A DNA stretch of 64,000 bases from DATLRC01 sp035478435 (GCA_035478435.1 DATIJT010000019.1:1-64000); one strand, 5' to 3'; counted from the first letter of the stretch, positions 16,453-24,988 are shown. Made by a program: numbers and translations. The notes: generated from the sequence alone by a model not told the origin.

Positions 16453-16602
16453 GTTACACTTTCAAAAATAATGCTGTACCAATTTGACACTTAGAAAAGC
16501 TCACTTGATCGGGAGCTTTTTGTTTATCGATCAGGTACTCGGTTTCAATCTACGTCCGGTGAGGCAGAGCAGGCCGGACGGAAAGTGTCGTTTTCTTGAT
16601 TG
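16453..16602 (+). repeat. Module-flanking direct repeat, copy B2
   Basis: Aligns with B1 over about 130 bp. Its 5' part (GTTACACTTTCAAAAAT, then GCTGTACC) also matches B3 at 20821. Contains stem AGCTC/GAGCT followed by T5 (16498-16521). Confidence 0.7.
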
Positions 16603-16748
16603 GAGCTAAATTTATGCCCCTCTTGACTGGCAAATGTCCATTGAGCAGAAACGAGCAGCGAAGCGATGGTGCTTCGTGAATGATTAAATGAATGTTAAAT
16701 GTAGACTTAATCTTATTAGGTTTAAGCGGAAAAAGTTATAATAGTAGT

Positions 16749-16769
16749 GTGAATAGAAAGCGAGGGTAA
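16749..16769 (+). CDS. Possible six-codon leader ORF before the methyltransferase gene
   Basis: GTG at 16749 lies exactly 6 nt after TATAAT (16737-16742), the leaderless spacing seen elsewhere in the window. It reads MNRKRG and stops at TAA 16767-16769, and includes the GAGG that could serve the methyltransferase GTG at 16776. Speculative. Confidence 0.3.
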   Translation: MNRKRG

Positions 16770-16775
16770 ACGTCC

Positions 16776-17993
16776 GTGAGCCAAGCCATTAGTAAGACAG
16801 TTGCAGACTTCTTTGCTGGTATTGGTCTCGTAACGCTTGGCCTGAATCAGGCTGGCTGGAAAACCGTTTACGCCCTTGACTATGATGAACTAAAAGAGCT
16901 TCAATACTCTACGAACTTCGGTAAAGGTCATTACCACACAAAGGATATTGCAAAAGAAAAAGGTGCTAGTGTACCGAATGTCACTTTGGCGCATGCTTCA
17001 TTCCCATGCACAGACTTATCATTGGCAGGTGGTCGTAAGGGTATCTATAAGGGGGAATCTCAAGCATTTTGGCAGTTTGCTCGAATATTAAAAGAGATGA
17101 AGCAAAAATATGGGGAAGCTAGCCCCGACTACATCCTCTTGGAAAACGTTGAAGGTTTGCTGACTTCTAACAATGGCATGGACTTAAGGGAAGTTCTCGT
17201 AGAGTTGAATAAGCTTGGCTATCGCGTAGATTTGCTAAGAATTAACGCTTCTCATTTCGTACCGCAAAGTCGCGTTCGTATTTTTATTGTTGGCGTACAT
17301 GAATCACTAGTTGAGACTTTCGATTCAAATGATTTAATGCAGGAGTTCAGCCTAAGAAGCACAGATACTAGACCGAAAAAAATACTAGACTATATTAATA
17401 AAAATTCTGATCTCGATTGGTATTTCCATAGACTGCCTAACTTACCGACTAGGACAGAAGTTCTAAGAGATATTATTGATGAGAGCGAGTCTTGGTGGCC
17501 AGAAGAACGCACCAACTTCCTTTACAATCAGCTGCACAATCGACAAAAAGAGATAATCGAGGCGCAGAAACACCGACCTATATATCAATACTATGCAGGC
17601 TTTCGGCGAACGCGCATTCGTGATGGCAAAAAGCAATCCACGGTAGAGCTTAGAAATGACGATATCGCAGGTTGTTTAAGAACTCCTAAAGGCGGCAGCG
17701 CAAGGCAAATAATTGTCCGTGCCGGCAAAGGCAGAATTGACGCACGTTTATTTAATGCTATTGAGGCGGGCAGATTAATGGGAGCAAAAGATTTTGTTAT
17801 CCATCCTTCAGTAACCTTCAATCAAGCCTTGTTTGGGTTTGGTGACGCTGTATGCGTACAAGCATTACAGTGGTTGGGTGACAACTACTTTAACTCGCTA
17901 ATAGAGCAATCCGAGAAAGTGGCTGAAACTGTAAATGTCTCTGATGATCTAGACGCTGTCAACCAGGTTGCCATCGCTAGTCTTCAGAATTAG
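16776..17993 (+). CDS. DNA (cytosine-5)-methyltransferase
   Basis: 405 aa. Motif I DFFAGIGLVTLGL (residues 11-23), catalytic motif IV FPCTDLS with Cys78, motif VI LENVEGL (about 121-127), motif VIII PQSRVRIF, a variable target-recognition region (about 190-300), and late motifs IX/X near the C-terminus (EAGRLMG; ALFGFGDAVCVQ). It transfers methyl from SAM to C5 of cytosine in a specific site; the site cannot be read from sequence. GTG start with GAGG about 10 nt upstream. Its 3' end overlaps the convergent endonuclease gene by 45 bp. A Vsr gene follows, as expected for a C5 methylase. Confidence 0.95.
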   Translation: MSQAISKTVADFFAGIGLVTLGLNQAGWKTVYALDYDELKELQYSTNFGKGHYHTKDIAKEKGASVPNVTLAHASFPCTDLSLAGGRKGIYKGESQAFWQFARILKEMKQKYGEASPDYILLENVEGLLTSNNGMDLREVLVELNKLGYRVDLLRINASHFVPQSRVRIFIVGVHESLVETFDSNDLMQEFSLRSTDTRPKKILDYINKNSDLDWYFHRLPNLPTRTEVLRDIIDESESWWPEERTNFLYNQLHNRQKEIIEAQKHRPIYQYYAGFRRTRIRDGKKQSTVELRNDDIAGCLRTPKGGSARQIIVRAGKGRIDARLFNAIEAGRLMGAKDFVIHPSVTFNQALFGFGDAVCVQALQWLGDNYFNSLIEQSEKVAETVNVSDDLDAVNQVAIASLQN

Positions 17994-18500
17994 GAGACCA
18001 TTGTTTTTTACGAACCCGTAGGAAACGCTTTTTCTGTATCGTTGACGAGGAGTAGGGCCTTCGTAATTCTCAATTAGACCAGGTAACCATGTCTCAAATG
18101 TGGCTTTAAGTTTACTGCCTTCAAGCAAGCGTACTTCTATGTTTTTATAGTCAGCGCTATAAGATATAAAGATGTGATTAACCTCCATGTCGTCGTGGAG
18201 TTTTACTTTCCCTGCGTTCAAGTGGTACTGATATTCAAAACTGTTGCCGTCAACACTTGACTTAACCTCATGGTGTGCAAGGTCGGAGCCATAGCCACCT
18301 TTGCCTTTATCGCCAGTTAGAATTGAGGCAAACACTTCCCAGTTGACGGACGCAACACTGCCGGCGACATGAAAACCCTGCGCATTGAGTATTCTTTGAT
18401 GCTCTTTGTTATAAATAAACTTACGATAAAAATCGTAAGCCTCTTTCAGGTGGTATTTAATCGTCTGAACGTCTTTGGCAACGCTGGAGTCATCTGACAT
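17949..18500 (-). CDS. Type II restriction endonuclease, PD-(D/E)XK type (putative)
   Basis: 183 aa. Residues D73-x4-E78-V-K80 (GSDLAHHEVKSS) form a clear PD-(D/E)XK active site, in a context (GYGSDLAHHEVKSSV) typical of type II enzymes. It is the natural partner of the adjacent C5 methyltransferase, with which it is convergent and overlaps by 45 bp. Start: minus-strand TATACT, 6 nt, ATG 18500, so leaderless. Cleavage site unknown. The high-identity phase of the active site suggests it is intact. Confidence 0.75.
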   Translation of the reverse strand: MSDDSSVAKDVQTIKYHLKEAYDFYRKFIYNKEHQRILNAQGFHVAGSVASVNWEVFASILTGDKGKGGYGSDLAHHEVKSSVDGNSFEYQYHLNAGKVKLHDDMEVNHIFISYSADYKNIEVRLLEGSKLKATFETWLPGLIENYEGPTPRQRYRKSVSYGFVKNNGLLILKTSDGNLVDSV

Positions 18501-18570
18501 GCCTAAAGTATAGCCAATATAAATGCAAACATCTATTACATCCAGATAAACCGAGGGTTAAAATATAAAC

Positions 18571-18990
18571 ATGGCCGATCAATTCACTAAGAACGAAAGA
18601 AGCAAAATAATGGCTCGCGTTAAGTCTAAGAACACAGGAGCAGAGCTAATTGCCTTCGCTTATTTACACAAAGAAAAAGTCCACTTTCAGAAGCACTATA
18701 AACGAGCTGTTGGCACTCCTGATATTGCACTACCTAGGAAAAAGAAAGCCGTCTTCATCGACAGTGCTTTTTGGCATGGCCACACGTTCGATAGGATATT
18801 CCAAGATAGGTCGTCCGATGATTACTGGAAAGTTAAAATTAAACGCAACATGGAACGAGATAAACAACAACGGAGCAGCCTTAAGGAAAATGGCTGGAAG
18901 TTATTAATCGTGTTGGAGGATGATATAAAAAAGAAACAAACTAGAGATGAAACTCTGCTGTGCCTAAGGCAGTTTTTGCTTGAGGACTAA
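18571..18990 (+). CDS. vsr: Very-short-patch repair endonuclease Vsr
   Basis: 139 aa, the usual size. MARVKSKNTGAE, GTPDIALPRKKKAVFID and FWHGH define the family. The nicking Asp51 and His69 are at the positions known for the E. coli enzyme. It cuts next to T:G mismatches that arise when 5-methylcytosine deaminates, so it repairs damage caused by the neighbouring methyltransferase. The cysteine usually found two residues after FID (GCFWH) is Ala here and a second Cys ligand is Phe, so the structural zinc site seems lost. Leaderless start: TAAAAT, 6 nt, ATG. Stop overlaps that of the AIPR gene by 4 bp. Confidence 0.93.
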   Translation: MADQFTKNERSKIMARVKSKNTGAELIAFAYLHKEKVHFQKHYKRAVGTPDIALPRKKKAVFIDSAFWHGHTFDRIFQDRSSDDYWKVKIKRNMERDKQQRSSLKENGWKLLIVLEDDIKKKQTRDETLLCLRQFLLED

Positions 18991-20687
18991 GACGAGACAG
19001 TTTTAAGGTAGTTAACAAATTCTGCGGATTTGGCAGCTCTGTCTACGGTCATCCCCGGATTCTCTGATAAGAAAGTTTCAAGATACTGCTTCAGCTCCTC
19101 AGCTAGTTCTGGCAACAATATGTCCAGGTTAGGAGTAGTGACAAAGATGCCACTAAGCTGTGCGGGGTTTTGCACAGCGTCACCGGCCAGTCTTTTTCCA
19201 ATCATCATTGAAAGGTGGAACCGCATGTTTATCATGAATTCTTTTTCAACATCCAATGTCTTTATGCGCTTATCTACTTCTCTTTGCAATTTAGCCATCC
19301 ATAGATAGGCATTCATTGGTGTAGAACTAGAAAAAATACGTTGATAGTCGTCGTCGCGTCTTATTAATGTTGATGGGCGCGCTCTTGCTTGATCGGGTTC
19401 GCTAAATCCTATGGCCAATATTGCTTGTGCTAGGTAGGGAACGGAAAAGATTTGGTCAGCTGGTTTACCCAGATTCTTATAGAAGTTTTTTCGCCTGTCG
19501 TAAAATGCACTGTTAGCCAAGAAGTATTGCTCAATATCGCGTTGCATTTCGTCTGCAGCCCTAATTGCTGTTGGCAGTAAGTTTGTTTGGCTGTTTGTGG
19601 CTACAATAACTGAATTTCTGACGTCTTCATCATTTGTTACAATAACTTTAATAAGAACTAACCTGTCGTCCTGGGTCCCTGCAGGAGCATTCGCAAAGTG
19701 ATCGTGTATAGAGAAAGAAGTCTGCAAACCGTTCACTATTTGCGGATCTTTTATAACAAATTTGCCGGCTACAATCGTGACTTCGTTAGCGAGAACTGTT
19801 ATACCGTTATTAAGCCACCAGAAATCAGGAGAATTGGGCGTAGAAGTTGATGCTAAAGTGTCACGAATTGCCTTGTTGACGGCGGTATTTCCTGCGAAGT
19901 CGCGCACATTTGATTCGAATAGGTATTTCTTAATTTTCCCGTTTTCGTCAGAGATAAACTCCATATAATCCTGAATAGGTATTAAGCCGGCATAGCTATT
20001 TTGTCCGCTTTTAGACATATTTGCAGCAAAAGATAATTCGAGTGTACTCGAGGGCTCTCTTCTTGCTGAGGCTAGTAACTCTCTAGCCCCCTGAAATATG
20101 ACTTTAGCGATGCTCTCGCCACCTACTGTTTCGGTAGCTAGCTCCTCAATGCCAGGCACGCGACTCAGTACGCGTGGATCGATGTTTTCAGTAGACGCTT
20201 TCGAAGAGTAAATTAAATGAATAGTAATCTTAGGGAACTTGCGTACTGTCTGACGCAGTAGATCTCTAAAAACTTCTACCCTTTGTATTAGACTGGCTGA
20301 GTATATGCTCGGATCTATATTCTCACTGAGATTTAACAGAATAGGGAGACTAACAGTCCACTTATCAAATGCTGTTTCGGCAAAACCTGAAGCCCGCTTA
20401 CCTTGAAAGATATATAAATCTAGGGCATAGCGGGAAGAAAGTCTGCTCTTATCGAAATCTTCATCGACTAACATTTCGTCTGCAAAGGTATAGAAGCCAT
20501 CTATACCACCATCGCCCGCTCCGTCGGTTAATCCTGCAATCAGCTCATCGTTTGATAAATCGTAGTCCTTAAGAACCTGCTCAACTGCAAATAAATCAAA
20601 GACCTGCGCATCATTTAGTTCAGAAGGAGCGATGGTCCTTAGGTCATCAAGAACTCCATCTAACAATACAGTATCAGTATTTGACAT
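18987..20687 (-). CDS. AIPR-family (abortive infection phage resistance) protein
   Basis: 566 aa. The N-terminal part has a nuclease-like motif D59-GGI-D63 with Q95-G-K97 (YIFQGKR), a PD-(D/E)XK variant. The middle holds the AIPR block: NVRDFAGNTAVNKAI, FWWLNNGITVLA, DPQIVNGLQTSFSI. AIPR proteins occur in abortive-infection and restriction loci. AGGAG lies 8 nt before ATG 20687. It is convergent with vsr and forms the edge of the restriction island. It could be a restriction-linked nuclease acting on modified or invading DNA; direct activity is not shown by the sequence. Confidence 0.88.
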   Translation of the reverse strand: MSNTDTVLLDGVLDDLRTIAPSELNDAQVFDLFAVEQVLKDYDLSNDELIAGLTDGAGDGGIDGFYTFADEMLVDEDFDKSRLSSRYALDLYIFQGKRASGFAETAFDKWTVSLPILLNLSENIDPSIYSASLIQRVEVFRDLLRQTVRKFPKITIHLIYSSKASTENIDPRVLSRVPGIEELATETVGGESIAKVIFQGARELLASARREPSSTLELSFAANMSKSGQNSYAGLIPIQDYMEFISDENGKIKKYLFESNVRDFAGNTAVNKAIRDTLASTSTPNSPDFWWLNNGITVLANEVTIVAGKFVIKDPQIVNGLQTSFSIHDHFANAPAGTQDDRLVLIKVIVTNDEDVRNSVIVATNSQTNLLPTAIRAADEMQRDIEQYFLANSAFYDRRKNFYKNLGKPADQIFSVPYLAQAILAIGFSEPDQARARPSTLIRRDDDYQRIFSSSTPMNAYLWMAKLQREVDKRIKTLDVEKEFMINMRFHLSMMIGKRLAGDAVQNPAQLSGIFVTTPNLDILLPELAEELKQYLETFLSENPGMTVDRAAKSAEFVNYLKTVSS

Positions 20688-20820
20688 TCAGTACTCCTGT
20701 CTCATAATGATACAAAATGTTGGTCAATATAACCATCCGACTCTCAAAAGAGGCCAATAAGCCGGTTTGCGATGGCAGGCAGCAAAAAATTATATCGGGA
20801 CTTGAGCCGTTAATAGAATA

Positions 20821-20862
20821 GTTACACTTTCAAAAATCGTGCTGTACCGTTTCGATGTGACA
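20821..20862 (+). repeat. Partial repeat copy B3
   Basis: GTTACACTTTCAAAAATCGTGCTGTACC-type sequence matching the 5' end of B2 (16453-16488). Only this part of the repeat is present. It lies at the outer edge of the restriction island. Confidence 0.6.
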
Positions 20863-20895
20863 TAAATATATGTTTCTATCTGTTAAGATATAAGT

Positions 20896-21507
20896 ATGAG
20901 GAAAATAGTTGTTTTGAGTTTTGTTAGTCTTGACGGTGTTATGCAGGCGCCGGGCGGGTCGGAAGAGGATAAAGCCGAGGGCTTTAAGTATGGGGGTTGG
21001 ACCTTCCCGTATTTTGATGAGGAGTCGGGCAAGGAAATGGGCAAACAGATAAGCGGCGAGCTCGACCTGCTGCTGGGTCGTAAGACTTATGACATCTTTG
21101 CCTCCTACTGGCCACACCAAGACCCCAAGGATAATCCGGTCGCAGGTCCATTTAACAAGGCCAGGAAGTATGTGGTGTCGCACGGCTCGCCGGAACTTAG
21201 CTGGGAGAACAGCGAGCTTATTAGCGGTGATGTGGTTGCCAAGCTGAAAGAGCTGAAAGGGCAGGACGGGCCGGTGCTGCAGGTACACGGTAGCAGCAAG
21301 CTTATCCAAACGCTGTTACAGAACGACCTGGTAGACGAACTATGGCTTAAGACATTTCCGGTTATCTTGGGCAAGGGCAAGCGCTTATTTGACGATAATG
21401 CTGTTCCCCATACATGGGAACTTACGTACTCCAACATTACTCCGAGCGGCGTCATCTTCGCCAATTACAAAAGGGCCGGCGAGGTCAAGACCGGTTCATT
21501 CGCATAG
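20896..21507 (+). CDS. Dihydrofolate reductase-family protein (RibD C-terminal-like)
   Basis: 203 aa. Start KIVVLSFVSLDGVMQAPGG and later ELDLLLGRKTYDIFASYWP and VHGSSKLIQTLLQNDLVDELWLKTFPVILGKGKRLF are characteristic of the RibD-C/DHFR-like family of NADPH-dependent reductases (YyaP/YwjB type). The physiological substrate of these stand-alone members is not known. Extended -10 TGTTAAGAT ends 6 nt before ATG 20896, so leaderless. Preceded directly by repeat B3; not clearly part of the defence island. Confidence 0.88.
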   Translation: MRKIVVLSFVSLDGVMQAPGGSEEDKAEGFKYGGWTFPYFDEESGKEMGKQISGELDLLLGRKTYDIFASYWPHQDPKDNPVAGPFNKARKYVVSHGSPELSWENSELISGDVVAKLKELKGQDGPVLQVHGSSKLIQTLLQNDLVDELWLKTFPVILGKGKRLFDDNAVPHTWELTYSNITPSGVIFANYKRAGEVKTGSFA

Positions 21508-21572
21508 AAATCTGATCTCATAAGGTCTAAAGGGTTTTCTACTTGCCGTGCCGTGGGTGATACAATAGTAAA

Positions 21573-21803
21573 ATGAACGATGATACTATTGAGGATCTGA
21601 AACAGTTTATAGCCGCTACAGTCGCGCAGCAAATATCTGAAGTCCGCTTAGATATCAAGAAATTAGACCATAAATTAACCGCAAAAATAGATGATCTTTC
21701 AGAATCTGTCGCGAAGGCAATTGAAGACAGCAATGAATCGACTGATGCACAGCTCAACGACCACGAAAAGCGCATCACAAAACTCGAACACACAAATGCC
21801 TAA
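21573..21803 (+). CDS. Small coiled-coil protein
   Basis: 76 aa. Nearly all helical with heptad-like spacing of I/L (EVRLDIKKLDHKLTAKIDDLSESVAKAIED), highly charged, no membrane segment. The extended -10 TGATACAAT ends 6 nt before ATG 21573, strong support for a real leaderless gene. Function unknown; such proteins often dimerise or act as adaptors. Confidence 0.7.
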   Translation: MNDDTIEDLKQFIAATVAQQISEVRLDIKKLDHKLTAKIDDLSESVAKAIEDSNESTDAQLNDHEKRITKLEHTNA

Positions 21804-21887
21804 ATTCGCCAGTTTAACTCAAACTTCTTTGTCTTGGAGAGGCTCCAAATATTAGAGGCTATATGGTCTCTTTTGTTTGTATAAAAA

Positions 21888-22436
21888 ATGAGAATAGGAA
21901 AACTTACTTTTAAGCCAATCGCAGAAAGTTATGATTTAGTAGCGCGTCCTATTAAGGGCAGTTTAGAGGGAACGGAACTATCTGAGGCGATATTTGTTAC
22001 CCAGATTGACCCTAAACTAGCAGATACAGCTTCATTTTGCAGGGAATATGATATAGGGCTTGATATATCCACTAACTGCTTGATAGTCGAGGCTAAACGA
22101 GCGGACAAGACGTGGTACGCGGCGTGCCTGATTTTGGCAACGGATATGGCTGATGTAAATGGGCTTGTTCGCCGGCAACTTGATGCCCGCAAAATTTCTT
22201 TCGCACCAATGGATACAGCATTGTTATTAAGCAAAATGGAGTACGGCGGCATAACACCTCTTGGACTTCCGGCTGACTGGCCGATTTTAATAGATGAAGC
22301 GATAATGAAAAACCAAGTCGTGGTTGTAGGCGGTGGCGTCAGGGTTTCAAAAATAGCGGTTGAAACTAAAATATTTCGGTCATTGCCCAACGCCACTATT
22401 ATGAAAATTACTAAACCAACCCCAAACGACCATTAG
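21888..22436 (+). CDS. YbaK/EbsC-like aminoacyl-tRNA deacylase domain protein
   Basis: 182 aa. The C-terminal two-thirds fits the YbaK fold: CLIVEAKRADKTWYAACLILATDMADVN, then KISFAPMDTAL, then GGITPLGLPADWPILIDEAIM and VVVGGGVRVSKIAV. This family hydrolyses mischarged tRNAs (Cys- or Ala-tRNAPro and others). Which substrate applies here is unknown. ATG 21888 has no Shine-Dalgarno, and TATAAA lies unusually close (2 nt), so the start is tentative. Confidence 0.75.
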   Translation: MRIGKLTFKPIAESYDLVARPIKGSLEGTELSEAIFVTQIDPKLADTASFCREYDIGLDISTNCLIVEAKRADKTWYAACLILATDMADVNGLVRRQLDARKISFAPMDTALLLSKMEYGGITPLGLPADWPILIDEAIMKNQVVVVGGGVRVSKIAVETKIFRSLPNATIMKITKPTPNDH

Positions 22437-22502
22437 GCGCCATTCAGCGAAGAGCCAAACAGATAGAAAATTTTAACTCCAATCAATTTGAGGCTTTATG
22501 GT

Positions 22503-23483
22503 CTATCGTTGGCGGCGTTTATTTTGGGGCGCGATGGCGTTCGAGAAAAGCAGGTTAGTGGCGTGTTGGTCGCCAAAAGCTCGCCAGAACTCGGTAAATG
22601 CCATAATGTGCAGCGGCCAGGCGATAACCACAAACAAAGGGATTTGGTATATGGCGAAGCTTGTCCAAGGAAAGTTGCCGTAATGCCACAGGTTGATTGG
22701 CAAGTTTTGGACTTCATTGGTCACGGCAAGGGTGATACCACAGGCGAAAACCGCTAATAAGGGAGTAAAGTAGCCATGAAGCGTGTCTTTTAGCAGTGAT
22801 GAGCGGCGTCGGCGGTACTCCACGAACTCACACAGCATGATCCAGCCTAGAACAGCTATTAGCCACCAATACCAGTAAAGATAGGGTGTCTGAGGCCTGC
22901 TGATGGCGACTCGAAAGTCGGTGAGCCAACGGGAGTTTTGCAAGCCGACGGTGATTACCATGACTGCTATCCAGCCGCCAACAATGCCGAGCGCCTTGTA
23001 AGACTTGCGCTCAAACGTGTAATAGCCTTTGACTATGTTGCGCTGGGGTATGATGCTATCGAACAGCAACTTAAAAGCCACGTAACAGACCGTAAGGAAT
23101 AAAAAGTAAAACACCCAGCCCAGCAAAACGTAGCCAAGCACATAATAATCAACCGCTGACCAGTGCGGGAAGTACCACAGTCCGCCAAAGGTGCTGACTG
23201 CCAGCGAAAACGGTATGGCGCCCAGCAGGCCGAGCTTGATAAAGCTCCAGCGCCGCTCTTTGGTATTGAATATCTCATTAATCATAGAGTGGCCACTGAG
23301 CTTAACGACAACGTAATTGGCAATAAAAATACCGCCAACATAATAAGCGGCGCCAAATAACAGCGATCGCCAAAAGCCATAATCTTGTTTTGGCAAAAAA
23401 CGTGGCACGAACGAAACCACCAAAAATACTATGCCAGCCAAAAGCTCATTACCAAAAAAAGGTTTTTTGAGTAGACGAAACAT
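22503..23483 (-). CDS. Polytopic membrane protein
   Basis: 326 aa with about eight hydrophobic helices and positively charged loops (RKSYKAL, EYRRRRSSLL). No family recognised. ATG 23483 is preferred: an extended -10 (TGCTATACT) lies inside the longer in-frame ORF that begins at 23528, so that ORF's first 15 codons would not be transcribed. Possibly an integral enzyme or transporter subunit; no catalytic motif is visible. Confidence 0.7.
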   Translation of the reverse strand: MFRLLKKPFFGNELLAGIVFLVVSFVPRFLPKQDYGFWRSLLFGAAYYVGGIFIANYVVVKLSGHSMINEIFNTKERRWSFIKLGLLGAIPFSLAVSTFGGLWYFPHWSAVDYYVLGYVLLGWVFYFLFLTVCYVAFKLLFDSIIPQRNIVKGYYTFERKSYKALGIVGGWIAVMVITVGLQNSRWLTDFRVAISRPQTPYLYWYWWLIAVLGWIMLCEFVEYRRRRSSLLKDTLHGYFTPLLAVFACGITLAVTNEVQNLPINLWHYGNFPWTSFAIYQIPLFVVIAWPLHIMAFTEFWRAFGDQHATNLLFSNAIAPQNKRRQR

Positions 23484-23797
23484 TTTCACTCTATGTTTTA
23501 AAGCACTACCATTAAGTATAGCAACCATAGTTTTTTGTACAACTACGCCGCCTGCTCAGCGTGTTTATCGCGGCCGGTGAAACTATGTCGAAGATAATAC
23601 TAACAATTAAAACTATTATGATCTGAACCACCCCACACATTCATGTCATCCTGAATTCATTTCAGGATCCATGCGGCGACAAATAGTTCGCCTAGATGCT
23701 GAAACAAGTTCAGCATGACAGTGGTGGTTTAGTAAGTGTGGGACGGCTCAGCTTTAATAATTGGTAATACATGATATATTATGTTATAACTTAGGTA
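23484..23797. other. Intergenic region with REP-like repeat
   Basis: Divergent intergenic space. It holds the promoter of the membrane protein, the palindromic repeat at 23644-23720, and an extended -10 TGTTATAAC 7 nt before ATG 23798. No gene. Confidence 0.5.
23644..23720. repeat. REP-like palindromic element, copy 1
   Basis: Begins TGTCATCCTGAA and ends TTCAGCATGACA, so its ends are inverted repeats. Internal hairpin CCTGAATTCATTTCAGG. Two relatives occur at 43619-43673 and 55315-55401. Confidence 0.75.
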
Positions 23798-24211
23798 ATG
23801 TCGGAAATTTCTGTTCTAAGCGTCCCAGCGCCTTTTAATATCTGCCCAGAGGACTTAGCGCGCGCTCACCAAGCGGTGCCCGTTGATGAACGCGGCTTCA
23901 TACCTTTAAAAATTTATGGCCGGAAATTTCCCAAAGTTGAGCCGGTAGTCACTGAAATAGGAAAGCATGCCGTCACCGTGTCATTTGAAAAACCGTTCGG
24001 CTTTATGGCGCAGGAGCGTGGTAGTACACTAATTGTCGAAACGCAAATAACGGACGGCATTGTGCTGTCTGCCGATTCTATTAATAGAGCTAAGTGGTTT
24101 GTAGTTCTTGAAACAGGCGGGCTGTTAACCGAAAGTGACCTTGACCTATTTTCAAAAGGTATAAATCGCTATGTGACTAGTGCAGCAAGTCGGTTAATGC
24201 TGCGCCGCTAA
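23798..24211 (+). CDS. Hypothetical protein
   Basis: 137 aa, no family recognised; soluble, mixed alpha/beta, C-terminus basic (SRLMLRR). Start supported by TGTTATAAC ending 7 nt before ATG (near-leaderless). Transcribed alone; a terminator follows at 24284. Confidence 0.6.
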   Translation: MSEISVLSVPAPFNICPEDLARAHQAVPVDERGFIPLKIYGRKFPKVEPVVTEIGKHAVTVSFEKPFGFMAQERGSTLIVETQITDGIVLSADSINRAKWFVVLETGGLLTESDLDLFSKGINRYVTSAASRLMLRR

Positions 24212-24283
24212 GTTCTGCCGGCCAAACTGTGTGCAAAGCGGTGTTGGACGCTAAGCAAGTGTTTATGTTAAACTAAGTAGTGG

Positions 24284-24317
24284 AATGACCCTGATTCGAA
24301 AGGGCCATTTTTATTTT
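24284..24317 (+). terminator. Rho-independent terminator
   Basis: Stem AATGaCCC/GGGcCATT (one A-C mismatch) followed by a T-rich run. It ends the transcript of the 137-aa gene. Downstream, CTCGAGAG (24319-24326) and CTCTCGAG (24366-24373) form a second inverted repeat enclosing a small GTTA-TTCGG-TAAC hairpin, a possible leader structure of the next gene. Confidence 0.7.
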
Positions 24318-24462
24318 GCTCGAGAGTTATTCGGTAACTCAGATCGGTCACTTCACCACTTGTACCTCTCGAGTTCTGTCAGGAAGTAAGAAATTTGACT
24401 TACAAATGTGTAGTTTTGTACAACAATAAATAAGAGAGCTTTTATTAAAAGTAAGGGAGTTC

Positions 24463-24903
24463 ATGAAGCCGAAAATAGAATATTTAACGTGGCCAATTAA
24501 CTTAAGTCTACAAGTGGCAAAATGGGCAGGCGGCCGTGTTCTTGGCCGTTTTGGTATGGGCGATAATCGCTTAAGTGAACTTATGGAAGAAGACCGAGAA
24601 CCGGCTATGCTTGTGGAAACAGTTCAGGACACGGTTAAGCGTTCTCATAAACCAGACTTCTTGCTTTATAGCGCACGTGCCCAAAATCGGTCTTTGGCGA
24701 AGATCGCGGTTAGAGGTTTGTTGGACAGAGTCGCTGCTGGGGATGATATGATCGAAGATCACATACTAACAATTAAAACTATCATGGTAGACCATCTACC
24801 GGCTGGCACGACCTTTGAGTTGCTTGGCTACGAAGGGCCAGATTTAGAAATTCTGCGGCAGCATTTTCCGGGCTTGTGTAAAGAAGAGGTGCCTAATGTA
24901 TAA
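24463..24903 (+). CDS. Hypothetical protein
   Basis: 146 aa, no family recognised. A short amphipathic N-terminus, then a helical soluble domain (LLYSARAQNRSLAKIAVRGLLDRVAAGDDMIEDHIL). AGGGAG lies a few bases before ATG 24463. The gene ends 11 bp before tRNA-Cys. Confidence 0.6.
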   Translation: MKPKIEYLTWPINLSLQVAKWAGGRVLGRFGMGDNRLSELMEEDREPAMLVETVQDTVKRSHKPDFLLYSARAQNRSLAKIAVRGLLDRVAAGDDMIEDHILTIKTIMVDHLPAGTTFELLGYEGPDLEILRQHFPGLCKEEVPNV

Positions 24904-24914
24904 TCGGTGGAAGC

Positions 24915-24988
24915 GGCGCCTTGGCGGAGTAGCTACGCAGCGGTCTGCAAAACCGCGTACACGGGTGCAAATCCCGTAGGTGCCTCCA
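24915..24988 (+). tRNA. tRNA-Cys (anticodon GCA)
   Basis: Acceptor GGCGCCT pairs with AGGTGCC. Anticodon stem GCGGT/ACCGC with loop CTGCAAA gives GCA. T loop TGCAAAT; discriminator T; CCA encoded. Its 3' end is repeated at 26774-26808. Confidence 0.95.

Larger units (their letters stand above)
16426..16775. other. Intergenic region with repeat B2 and methyltransferase promoter
   Basis: 350 bp. Contains repeat B2 (16453-16602) and, at 16737-16742, a TATAAT box whose predicted start site coincides with a GTG opening a six-codon frame (16749-16769) before the methyltransferase. Confidence 0.5.

Noticed and set aside
22503..22757. Plus-strand ORFs near 22.5 kb
   Set aside because: Antisense to the polytopic membrane protein, with no start signals.
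23484..23528. N-terminal extension of the polytopic membrane protein (341 aa)
   Set aside because: An extended -10 box lies inside it, so the transcript should start after ATG 23528.
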